DNA of 64,000 nucleotides, from positions 11,816,292 through 11,880,291 of the forward strand of contig OX246739.1 of NCBI GenBank assembly GCA_945910005.1, in the 5' to 3' direction. Source of the DNA: Isoperla grammatica. Lineage: Eukaryota > Arthropoda > Insecta > Plecoptera > Perlodidae. Made by a program: the position numbers and the translations under genes. Under the pieces are notes generated by a model. It saw nothing but the letters and a program-made list of their open reading frames with translations. It ran no database searches and was not told the DNA's origin. Below, one piece after another: positions 22,188 to 34,357 of this stretch. Position 1 is the first letter of the stretch. Every line of letters begins with the position of its first letter.

Positions 22188-25100
22188 ATGTCACCACCAA
22201 CAAGTTGGAGTATTTTATTTATTGTAGTAATATGTCTCCACACTCTACCAAACACCAGCATCGGTCGCTCAGAAGCCACGGCCTTTGTATTTTACGCTTT
22301 GGAAAGCTTTATCTACTTCTACCGACAAGTCGCCTGCAAGTTCGGAAAAGGACCCAACCGAGACATCCTGGACGAATACGACTTCATCATTATTGGAGCA
22401 GGTCCTGCAGGATCCGTTGTAGCGAATCGTCTCTCGGAGAACCACGAGTGGAAGGTAGAGAACCACCTACGTATTTATCATATTCGTATAGACATCCTAT
22501 ATTTCCGTTGTTTCGCCTTCTATTTTCTCTTCTATCAAATTGACTGGCGCGAAACAAGGCGTAGATTAGAGATTCAGTTTTTGTTTGTGTTAATTGTAAT
22601 TTTTAATTAATACGTCAGGCTGGTCCACACAGATTTTTAAGCATAAGATTTAAGGTTTTAAGACGTCGTTTTAAAAACAACAATGAAAACAATGTCTTAA
22701 AACTAAACTTTGTGTGAACGCCAGTACGTGTTTCCTATGATCCAACTTTACGACTACGTCTTAAAAATCTGTGTGGACCACCCATACCATACTACACGTA
22801 ACACTAACCTTTAGTTTGTTTAGTAATGTAAATATACTAGGAAAACGCTCCGCGTTGACAGATGAGCGATTTTTTTCAATGTATCAAATCAAATGAATCA
22901 TTTGCATATCATATAACTCTTAAAAAAAAAATATATACCTTTATAATAAGCATATGATTTTTTTTGCAAGATGGCGGATCAAGTTACACCCTTATAACTT
23001 TAGTATATTATTTCTCGATATGTTGCTAATAAATGTACGGAATATTATTTAAATCCGTTTAGAAGTTTTCTTTAAAGAAATTAAAACCGTCAAGTTGATG
23101 GATTTCCGCATAATTTCATTCGACCGTGGTCTACTCAATAGGCTCTAATTCATAAACTATTAAACCTATTAGTGTATAAAAAGTTCCATTATGTAGATAC
23201 AGACTATATCTAAAATGGAATATTTATTAATCATACAATTACCCGCTTTTAAATCATAATAAAAGCTTTTTAATTTGTCGACCAAGTTCGTTGTTAACAT
23301 TTGCATGTTTGCCGTGAAGGTCATTAAATATAACACGTCATTGTAGCCATTCTATGATAGCTATCAAAATTCCAAATACATAATGAGAAAGGTCTGACTG
23401 CGTAAGCCGTTTTGGCAGCATACTATGTGCATCTTACTTCAATGGTCCGCAAATGCGAATCATATCGGTGGAACACTGTAAAAATGAAGAAGATGTCTGC
23501 CGTAAATAAACAATATTTGTTTATAACATGGTGGTTAAAGCTACAACTTTGAAACTTATGTCAAGTGTTGGTAGTATTAATGTGGACCTACATATAAAAA
23601 ATTATTAATATTTGTGTGTAAGTTTTAATTTAATTAAATAAATAACAATACATGTGTATCAGTTGTTAATTTTTTGTAGGTTGGCATCTTATGTCATTGT
23701 AGCCATTTAATGAAGGCTATCGAGATTCCAAATAATAGTGCATAGGTAATGTTACGTACGCTATTTTTGGTGTATACTATGTGCATCTAATTGCAAAAGT
23801 CCGCAAATGCGAATCATATCGGCGGAACACTGTAAAAATGAAGAACTTATTGTTGTAAATAAACAATATTTTTTTATAACATGGCGGATAAACGTACAAT
23901 TTTGAAATTATCGTCAATTGTTGGTACTGTTGATATAAACCTACAAAAGAAACATTATTTAAATCCGTTTTGTAAGTTTTCATTTAATTAAATAAATAAA
24001 CAAATTTTATTTTTCAGTAATTAATTTTTTGTAGGTTGGCATCTTGACGAATTTTCCTGGTTATGTTAACAGCATCGAGTTTAGTGGTCACAAACGTTGC
24101 CCGAAAATTTCAGCCAAATACGTTGACCCGTTTGACCTGTGCGCGACGAACAAAATTTAGCGCACATACATACATACACACACACATACACACAGACAAA
24201 GCGCCGATCGAGTTGTATGGAGAGATTCACTCCGCTTCGCTACGCTCATCTAATTAACTAGGAAAACGCTCAGCGTTGCAAGATGAGCGATTTTTTTTGT
24301 AAATCAAACAAATCTTTTGAATATCATATTACTCTTACAAAAAAACCTTTATAATAAACAAAATTCTTGTTTACAAGATGGCGGTTTAAGTTACAATCTT
24401 AGAATTTGTGTACATTATTTCTCGATATGTTGCTAATAATTGCACGAAATATTATTTAAATCCGTTGAGAAGTTTTATTTAAATAAACTAAAACCTTCAA
24501 GTTGATTTTTCAATGGATTTCCGCATTAGTTCATTCGACCGTGGTCTACTCAATAGGCTCTAATTCATAAACTATTAAACCTATCAGTGTATGGAAAATT
24601 CCATAAGGTAGATACAGACTATATCTTAAATGTAATATTGTTTAATCATACAATTACATCGTTTTAAATCATAATAAAAGCTTTTTAAATGGTCGACCAA
24701 GTTCGCTGTTAACATTTGCATTTTTGCCGTGAAAGTCATAAAACATAACACGTCATTGTAGCCATTCTATGATAGCTATCAAAAATCCAAATACATAGTG
24801 AGAAAGGTCTGACTGCGTAAACCATTTCGGCAGCATATTATGTGCATCTAACTTCAACGGTCCGCAAATGCGAATCATATCGGTGGAACACTGTAAAAAC
24901 GAAGAAAAATCTGCCTTAAATAAACAATATTTGTTTATAACATGGCGGTTAAAGCTACAATTTTGAAACTGTTGTCGAGTGTTGGTACTATTGATGTTGA
25001 CTTACATATAAAAAATTATTTATATCGGTGGGCTAGTTTTAATTTAATTAAATAAATAACAAAAAAAGGTTTCAGTTGTTAATTTTTTGTAGGTTGGCAT

Positions 25101-28100
25101 TTTACGTCATTGCAGCCATTCTATGACAGTTATCGAAATTCCAAATAATAGTGCATATAGGTATTGTTACGTACGCTATGTTTGGTGTATACTATGTGCA
25201 TCTAACTGCAATAGTCCGCAAATGCGAATCATATCGGCGGAACACTGTAAAAATGAAGAAAGTATTATCGGAAATAAACAATATTTTTTTATAACATGGC
25301 GGATGAACTTACAATTTTAAAACTATTGTCAAGTATTGGTACCGTTGATGTTAATGTACAAGTGAAACATCATTTAAATCCGTGTGTAAGTTTTAATTTA
25401 ATTAAATAAATATACAAATTTTGTTTTTCAGAAATTAATTTTTTGTAGGTTGGCATCTTGACGACTTTTTCTGGTTATGTTAACAGCATCGAGTTTAGTG
25501 GTCACGAACGTTGCCCGAAAATTTCAGCCAAATACGTCAAGCCATTTGACCTGTGCGCGACGAACAAAATTTAGCGCACATACATACATACATACATACA
25601 GACATACATACATACATACATACGTACACACAGACAAAGCGCCGATCGAGTTGTATGGAAAGATTCACTCCGCTTCGCTACGCTCATCTAATAAACTAGG
25701 AAAACGCTCCGCGTTGACAGATGAGCGATTTTTTTCAATGTATCAAATCAAATCAAATAAATCATTTGCATATCATATTACTCTTGAAAAAAAAAAAATA
25801 CCTTAATAATAAAAATACGATTTTTTTACAAGATGGCGGATCAAGTTACAACATTATAACTAAAGTATATTATTTCTTGATACTTTGCTAATAAAGGCAC
25901 GAAATATAATTTAAATCCGTTAAGAAGTTTTCTTTAAAGAAACTAAAACCTTCAAGTTGATGGATTCCCGCATAATTTCTATCGACCGTGGTCTTCTCAA
26001 TAGGCTCTTATTTATAAACTATTAAACCTATCAGTGTATGGAAATATCCATAACGTAGACACAGACTATATCTAAAATGTTTTATTAATTAATCATACAA
26101 TAACCCGCTTTAGAATCATAATAAAAGCTTTTTAATTTGTCGACCAAGTTCGTTGTTAACATTTGCATGATTGCCGTGAAGGTCATTAAATATAACACGT
26201 CATTGTAGCCATTCTATGATAGCTATCAAAATTCCAAATACATAGTGAGAAAGGTCTGACTGCGTAAGCCATTTCGGCAGCATACTATGTGCATCTAGCT
26301 TCAATGGTCCGCAAATGCGAATCATATCGGCGGAACACTGTGAAAACGAAGAAAATTACTTCCGTAAATAAACAATATTTGTTTATAACATGGCGGTTAA
26401 AGCGACAATTTTGAAACTGTTGTCATGTGTTGGTATTATTGATGTGGACTCACATATAAAACATTATTAATATCGGTGTGTAAGTTTTAATTTAATTAAA
26501 TAAATAACAAAACATGTGTTTCAGTTGTAAATTTTTTGTAGGTTGGCATCTTACGTCATTGTAGCCATTCTATGACAGCTATCGAAATTCCAAATAATAT
26601 TGCATAGGTATTGTTACGTACGCTATGTTTGGTGTATACTATGTGCATCTAACTGCAATAGTCCGCAAATGCGGATCATATCGGTGGAACACTGTAAAAA
26701 TGAAGAAAGTATTGTCGGAAATAAACAATATTTTTTTATAACATGGCGGATGAACTTACAATTTTGAAACTATTGTCAAGTGTTGGTACTATTGATGTTA
26801 ACGTTAAAGTGAAACATTATTTAAATCCGTGTGTAAGTTTTAATTAAATTAAATAAATAATCAAATTTTGTTTTTCAGAAATTCATTTTTTGTAGGTTGG
26901 CATCTTGACGAATTTTGCTGGTTATGTTAACAGCATCGAGTTTAGTGGTCACAAACGTTGCCCGAAAATTTCAGCCAAATACGTCAAGCCGTTTGACCTG
27001 ACCGCGACGAACAAAATTTAGCGCACATACATACATACACACACACATACACACAGACAAAGCGCCGATCGAGTTGTATGGAGAGATTCACTCCGCTTCG
27101 CTACGCTCATCTAATAATATACCAGTTATTAGAAGATAGTAATAAATAATAAGTATTTAGTCTGGGACTTAATTATTTTTGTCGTGGAAACCCCGCTTCT
27201 GATTGGTGGTTGCCATAGAGAAAACAAGTTAGTCCTGGACTAGATATTATTTAGCTGGCAGTCATAATACTAATAATAAGAATAATACCCTGAAGATTGC
27301 CATTCCATATAAGACAAAACACAACCCGCTTTTTTTATGTCCGCTCTTTCCATGTATCGAGATTTCGAGCATCGATTTAGGTGGTACGCTCTAGGCTTGG
27401 AGGTAGCGCCAAATAGTTGATTTTTATAGTTATACTGGTTTGAGATTCTGTGAAATACATGCAAGTCACTAGGGCTAGGCAAATTATCGACACTAATAAC
27501 ATACAACTCAGTAAATAAATACTTAATACATCCAAGGACAAAGCACAGACAAGGAAGGATACATGCATGAATATAGTTGGGAGGGAATATCCAATAATTT
27601 GCCATTTTTACCAAGTAAACCCTTCATCCAGATTGGATTGCCAATGGCCGATAACGAACCTAGAACCTCTTGACGAAATAGAATTTTCGCATCTAACGCT
27701 AAATCCCTCTAGCAGCCGATTAATAAGTCACTTATATTAACTGTATGTTTCCTACAAACTCTTGACCCAACCAAGTTCACAAGCATCTCCCCCCCCGCCC
27801 TTACCGAGCATAATCGCTGACTTTTGATTAACTTGACAATACTCTCAAAACTGTATTAAAACATGTGATCATTTGTGTTTATTTTACTCAAATGCCCAAC
27901 TTGAAAACTAGCATATATACAAAACCGCGTGAAAGCACGTAAAGCTATCAAAGTGGTACGTGTTGGGTCGTGATAAGGTATACGTCTCGAACTTGATTTA
28001 GATTTTTCGAGGCCGAATTGAGAGATACAAATATAGATGATTGAGCCTAAAATATTGTATAGTCAGCTGTTTTAAATGTGGCATAAGATGAGACTAAAAG

Positions 28101-31005
28101 ATCGTCGAAGTATGACGTAAATATATCTGTCGAGCACGTCGTACAACAACTATAGATTACACTTGTTGATATTGATAACTATTGTTGGACACCTTAATAA
28201 ATATCTATTAGTAACACGCCAAGGGTTTATTAGCATAATTATCTCTCGGGATATATTGTGGTAAAAACTACTAATTAGAGATTACAGCGTGTAGATGAAA
28301 CATCATTGACTATTGAGCTCTGCAACACGCGTATTGCCACATTAAAATTGCTTAAAGGGATAGTCGGGTGAAAAACTAAAGAACTACAATTTGTAGATGT
28401 CCACCTTTAAATATAAAAAAACATGACTAAACGATACCATACTTTAAAAGCAGGCGGTTAAAAAATTAAAGAAAACGCGATTATTTGGTTTGGTGCTACC
28501 AAGTAGCACCGAGCAACTTTTCTCATGGTAATTCCCATATAAAAAAAATGTTGCCTTGAGAAAGTAAAACCACCGCTAAAATAGGGCACTGATCAAAAAT
28601 CGATCAGGAGGTTTAATGTGCATCGTTTCTCTACCGATAACATGCTTCTTAGTACGAACGTTTACTTCTACAAAATACCCTGCAATTAATTTTTTTGTGA
28701 CATGATGTGTAGAAAAGTTGCAATCTGTTTTGAGCGGTACTGTCCGCAGTCGCCGAGCGTTTCGCGGAGCGCGGGCTGGTCTCGTATAACACAATGAGTC
28801 CTCTGTCTATTGGGAAGGCGCCAGCGAACTCAGAACCGATACAGTTACACTACGCTTTAGAAGAAAAATGCTGCAAGAGCTGCCGAAGGGAATCTGTAGA
28901 ATAGCTAATTGTTCACTATTTTTTTTTCTTGCATTGAAGCAACCTATATCAACTGTATTTTACACATAACTGAATTTCATGGACTAATGACTAATTGGTG
29001 ATTTTTTAGTTCTTCATCTGGAAGATTGTCACGAAGTAAAACAAAATATTATAACTCACCGTCTAGAGAATTCAGCACTCTTTTTGTGACGTTTTCTTTG
29101 TTCCAATAAACATTTTCGGTTTCCAAATGTTCTTATTTAATTAGTAAGGTGTGTTCAAGAATATATAACATTAATAAGAACATGCGAAAAGCGGAAATAT
29201 TTATTGAAACAAAGACACATTCATGTGAGAGCATATATTCATATTTTTAGAGATGGCATATTTTGTATTATTTTCTGTAAAGCCAATATTTTAAAAGGGA
29301 GAAATCGGGGGCCCACAGGGTAAGTGGACATACAGACTTAAGTACCCTCCTCATCTAAGTTAAAGTACCCTTCTCCTTCCAGATTCTCTTGCTCGAAGCG
29401 GGGAGAGACGAGACCTTCCTGAACGATATACCAGCGTATTCCCCGTTTGCTGCGCTGGGCGATACTAACTGGGGTTACACCACCGAGCCTCAAGACAACG
29501 CCTGTTGGGCAATGAAGGACAAGCGGTGCGTCTGGACCCGAGGAAAAGCATTGGGCGGAACGAGCACTCTCAACTATATGATTTATTCCCGAGGTAGCAG
29601 ACACGATTATGACGAGTGGGAACGACTGGGAAATAACGGCTGGAGTTACGAAGATGTGCTGCCTTACTTTAAGAAGTCAGAAGATATTCATATACAAGAT
29701 TTAAGTAAATCGACTTACCATGCTTCCAAGGGGTATCTGACCGTAGAGCAATCACTATTCCACACTGAGCTTGGTCAAGCATTCCTAGATGCTGGGAGTG
29801 AGTTAAATTATACCAATAACGCTGACTACAATGGGAGAGAAGTAGTAGGGTTTGCTCCTTTTCAGCTGACCATGCACAGTGGATCACGCTGTAGTGCATC
29901 AAAAGCATTTCTTAGGCCAGTTCGCCACAGAGAAAACTTGGACATATCTTTAAATTCACTCGTATCAAAGGTTATCATTGACCCTGGAAGTAAACAAGCC
30001 ACCGGGGTTGAGTTCTCGAAGGACGGTTTAGTTTACACAGTCAAGGTCAGGCATGAGGTGGTAGTTTCAGCCGGGGCATTGAACTCCCCGAAGATCCTCA
30101 TGCTCTCTGGTGTTGGACCTCGGGACCACTTGCAGCAGCTGGGGATACCTGTGATCCAAGACTCGAGGGTTGGGCATAACCTGCAGGACCACGTGGGGTT
30201 CCTAGGATTGACATTTCTTGTCAACAAGACAATTGGGATGGCCCCAAATCAAATACCAATCATGAAATCGATCTTCGAGTATATTGCTTATGGCACAGGA
30301 CCGCTGGTTCTTGGAGCTGCATCGGAAAGTCTTGCATTCGTTACTACGAAGTATTCAACCAATGGACGTCCTGATATAGAACTTCTGTTTTCCACAGGTA
30401 GTTTGAATTCAGATAACGGTGGTCCTATAATTACAAAGAGCGTTGGATTAACGACTGATTTTTATAACAGTGTTTACCGACCAATCGACGACAAAGACGT
30501 TTGCACCATTGTGCCGATTTTATTGCATCCCAAGAGTCGTGGTTTCGTTCGTTTATTTGATGCTACGCCATCCAGGCAGCCTTTACTAAATCCAAAAGTA
30601 TTCTCTGATCCTGAAGATCTAAAAGTTCTTGTCGAAGGTATTAAATTAGCTTTGAAACTCGCCAGCACTAATGCGTTCCAACAATATGGGTCAACACTTC
30701 ATAACGTGTCACTCCCTGGTTGTCGCGAGCTGACGTTCAGTAGTGATGCGTACTGGGAGTGCGCGTGCAAGTATTTAGCTACCAGTATGCACCACCAAAT
30801 AGGGACCTGCAGGATGGGACCAGCCTCGGAGCCGGACGCTGTGGTGGATCCTGAGCTGAGGGTTCATGGCATTCAGAGTCTCCGAGTGGCCGATGCGTCG
30901 GTCATGCCACTGGAAGTCACCGGACATACCATGGCCGCGGCGTACATGATCGGCGAAAGGGTTTCAGAATTTATTAAGAAGGATTGGTCTGAAACAAAGA
31001 AATAA
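22188..31005 (+). CDS. GMC oxidoreductase 1 (glucose-dehydrogenase-like flavoprotein), two exons, 629 aa
   Basis: Exon 1 is 22188-22454 (89 codons, donor GTAGAG) and exon 2 is 29383-31005 (acceptor TTCTCCTTCCAG), joined in phase 0 across a 6.9-kb intron. The N-terminus has a hydrophobic stretch (about residues 8-20) like a secretion signal. The FAD-binding motif GAGPAG is at 70-75, followed by ANRLSE. Exon 2 opens with LLLEAG and contains both GMC signatures, [15 protein letters not shown] and [17 protein letters not shown]. The C-terminal catalytic region has [11 protein letters not shown] and [12 protein letters not shown], giving the His pair expected of active enzymes. Family role: FAD-dependent oxidation of sugars or other alcohols, used in insects in cuticle, immunity, reproduction or ecdysteroid metabolism. 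The substrate cannot be told. Its large exon is nearly identical to that of GMC gene 2. Confidence 0.93.
22617..22784. mobile_element. Small inverted-repeat element (MITE) in GMC1 intron 1
   Basis: The segment at 22621-22641 (TGGTCCACACAGATTTTTAA plus one base) is exactly the reverse complement of 22760-22780. The interior is about 120 bp without coding capacity. The target duplication is not clear. Confidence 0.65.
22836..24253 (+). mobile_element. 1.42-kb repeat family, copy D
   Basis: A full-length 1418-bp copy, first of three head-to-tail units inside GMC1 intron 1. It has the same ACTAGGAAAACG start and CTCATCTAA end as the other copies. Confidence 0.78.
24257..25691 (+). mobile_element. 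1.42-kb repeat family, copy E
   Basis: The middle unit of the tandem trio, 1435 bp. It starts 3 bp after copy D ends. It carries a diverged start (GCTCAGCGTTGCAAG) and a CATA tract at about 25580-25625. Confidence 0.78.
25695..27114 (+). mobile_element. 1.42-kb repeat family, copy F
   Basis: The third unit of the tandem trio, 1420 bp, 3 bp after copy E. Flanking AATAT occurs just left of copy D (22831-22835) and just right of copy F (after CTAAT), a possible duplication for the whole array. Confidence 0.78.
27115..29094. other. Remainder of GMC1 intron 1, no gene seen
   Basis: AT-rich sequence with no recognised exon. A 114-codon minus-strand frame at 27614-27270 has no family features. A moderately GC-rich patch lies near 28740-28800. 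Confidence 0.4.
29095..29215. repeat. Imperfect ~46-bp inverted repeat just upstream of GMC1 exon 2
   Basis: TCTTTGTTCCAATAAACATT (29095 on) is mirrored by a reverse-complement arm ending at 29215, with about 28 bp between the arms and scattered mismatches. It would form a strong hairpin about 170 bp before the acceptor of exon 2, and is probably a decayed foldback element. Confidence 0.6.
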
Positions 31006-32121
31006 TACGCTTGAAAAAATAATATTAAAATGGTGAACAACTAATAACATTTTTAGTACTAGAAGAGGGAAGAACTTTAATAAAACTTCAGTATGTATCA
31101 TTGATTGGGCATATTAGAAAAGTGGTTATGGAAAAATCAACTTAAAATTAAATGAATTGCTAAAACAAAGTGTATGCTAATAATATCACCGTCAACAATG
31201 ACAAATAAAAACTTTGTGTATGAATAATGCATTTATGTTGTAAACCCTTTTCAATGTTGGACAAATAGTGATAGCTAAATAAAGACACATTTTTTTAATC
31301 TTAGATTGAAATATGTCGTATATAAGATGAGCACGGCATTTACATCCTTCTTTTGAACCACATAAGAAATTATAATATTTGGGTGACATGTTTTATGTTT
31401 CAAATGTTATATCTTTGTTTCAGTTTTCTATTTTATTTGCATTGCACAGTAACAAGGGATTGACATGGGTAGTGGGTACTCAAAATGTGTAGTTTCTGCT
31501 ACAATTGCGGCTAGCGATGAGATTGATTTGGCATGTTTTACTTTGAAACCCCTGTAAGTAACACGTTATAATGACTTTTTTTGTTTTGGTATAATAACCT
31601 AGGTCTTGAGGCAATTTACAATTTAAAATAATTGAAATGAATTACAGCATTAACTTCAATGCGCATATTCATATAATCAAAGTGTGAGTAAACATAACAT
31701 GGAATGGTAAATGTCAGATAAAAACTTGTGCGCGGAAACTTAAGATAACACTATACTATTACGTACAAATAATAGATGATTATTAAGAGAAAGTGTTGTT
31801 TTTTCAATTTGGCAATAATCAGTAGTTAATATTACATTATGTTTAATGCATCGCGAATGAAGCATATGTTTACTGGTTGTAATTCCGCGTGTTAATTGAG
31901 TATAATGCATTTTTAATTATTTGCATTTTTGAATTCAGTGTCATAACTATCCTCATTTAAAGATAAACACATAGAGGATATGAATACATTTGTTTACACT
32001 GACACCGACACTTGAGCATTGTGCTTGTAATCGCAGACTCTGAGAATATGCCAAGTCTCGGATATCTGAAACGGTTATGCAGACGACATATTTTCACTGA
32101 AACCATTGTCTAAGGGCTGTC
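31006..32121. other. Downstream of GMC1, no gene seen
   Basis: AT-rich sequence following the GMC1 stop; AATAAA-like strings occur near 31078 and 31278. No coding exon or RNA gene is recognised. Confidence 0.4.
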
Positions 32122-32844
<723 letters not shown>

Positions 32845-32998
32845 GTGTATACATTTACTTTTTACTTACTAGATTACAATAGTTCAACTTTGAACTTAGC
32901 TGGAACGCTCTCCTGGGCTAGGCCCTTTAGAGTAGATGAAGGAATTAGAAACGCGTAAGCCCGAGAAAATAATAAAACTGAGTGGGAGGATGAATGAA

Positions 32999-33062
32999 GT
33001 CCCCCACTGAAAATCAGTTTCATTACTGATCGAGTGGGTAGACTCGAAATGTGAATTTATTT
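32999..33062 (-). repeat. Short dispersed repeat, copy 2
   Basis: The segment with GTCCCCCACTGAAAATCAGT through GTGGGTAGACTC and AATGTGAATTTATT matches the reverse complement of 48226-48284 at most positions. It directly precedes an RT fragment, so it may be the 3' tail of that LINE family. Confidence 0.6.
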
Positions 33063-33065
33063 TTT

Positions 33066-33380
33066 ATTTTTATTTATTTAACCTGCTACATTGGGTGTCC
33101 GATGACAGATGTGAAAACGCTGTAGTTTCAGCGTGTGGGTATGCGACGCACCCTCCCCCCATATGGGAGCAGCGTACAGAATGGTGCGTATTATTGTCTC
33201 CGGATGAGATGGATTGTGATCGCAGGAGAGAGTGAGGGGCAAAGAGCTTCTGGCGGGCTCTGTCCAAGACGTGGGCAATGTGGGGCCCCCAAGTAAGGCG
33301 CTTGTCCATCAAAGACCCCATAGCAATTTGTAGATGACCAAGTGATGAGCCTATACCAGAAAGGTTTAGGGTAGGGCGTG
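33066..33380 (-). pseudogene. Jockey-type LINE, RT C-terminal fragment
   Basis: Minus-strand frames give DKRLTWGPHIAHVLDRAR (33307 down) and, after a frameshift, IRTILYAAPIWGEGASHTH and LQRFHICHRTPNVAG. This is the typical region after the RT catalytic core in Jockey-like elements. It is short and frameshifted, hence dead. Confidence 0.72.
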
Positions 33381-33413
33381 AATCACACTAAATGAAACGG
33401 TTTTATGAATTTT

Positions 33414-33803
33414 TTAACAAATTGTTAAACAAATGTGAATTTTAACCTTATGTTTTCCTTGTGTAGTTGAAACACATTTCCTCTCTTCATATTGCCTAAG
33501 ATCTTGATAAAATATTACAAACAAGCCCTCTTCTTCGTGTGTTTTCAATATTGGATGCCCCCTCAATCTCTTCTTGCTTCTGTTTTGCCGTTTTCTAATC
33601 AAGTTCGCCGCTAATGTAGCTGCCCGAGAAAGAAGCCATGTCTTTAAGCGCGGCAAGATGATGCATGGTGACCAATCACAGCGTTTTCCGTCGCGGTGCT
33701 GCCACGCGGCAAGATTTGAGCCAAAGTTCTGATTGGTCATCGCGCATTGTCTTGCCGCGCGGCAAGAGACATGGGAACCGAGTATAATCCATTTTGTAAA
33801 CAA
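33414..33803 (-). pseudogene. PIF/Harbinger-like transposase N-terminal fragment (tentative)
   Basis: A 129-codon minus-strand frame. Residues 58-110 (33632-33474) contain KRLRGHPILKTHEEEG then FYQDLRQYEER, which resembles the N-terminal region of Harbinger-type transposase genes (basic stretch, HPI, then a LF.DLR motif). The upstream part overlaps an inverted-repeat region (33637-33775) with CGCGGCAAG-type palindromes, perhaps an element end. No DDE region follows. The match is by eye only. Confidence 0.4.
33637..33775. repeat. Inverted repeat with CTTGCCGCGCGGCAAG palindrome
   Basis: CCATGTCT followed by CGCGGCAAG at the left is mirrored by CTTGCCGCG ... AGACATGG at the right. The right arm contains the perfect 16-bp palindrome CTTGCCGCGCGGCAAG. 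This GC-rich patch stands out from its AT-rich surroundings. Confidence 0.6.
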
Positions 33804-34357
33804 AATTTAAATGTATTTATTTGCAATGAAATACATGGTTTTACATGCATATGAAAACAGTTGCAGAGAACTTCCAATATAAGTAGAGTGTACTTGAGCA
33901 TTGGAAGCTGTCTAAATAATTTCAGCAAATTTAAGAAATAATACATAAAACTTAAAAATAAGTACAGATACTACATACGAAGTTAATCTGGTGAAGATGA
34001 TGATTATGATTTATGACTATGAAAATGAAACTGGTGGGTGATGTGGAAAGACAAAACTTATCTGGTCTAAACACTAAACTAAACTAAAAGAAAAGAAAAA
34101 AGTTTAAACTATGAAGAGAAAACTAAAAACTATACAGTCTAAAGTTTCGCTGCCACATATTCATCTGACACATTATGATGAAGAATGAGTAAATAATAAA
34201 ATATAATAAACAAAACTGACGACTTTCGATTCCATGACAGAACTGTGACCCCAAAAATGTTATTCGAGCAAGCACAATGGTAGATAACTAAAGGGTGCTC
34301 ATGATTTCTGTGACGTATGATCTCTCTTGTGTAGCACATCTACGATTGGTTGTTGCG

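Noticed and set aside
27270..27614. 114-codon minus-strand ORF in GMC1 intron 1
   Set aside because: No family motif, no splice context, and length compatible with chance.
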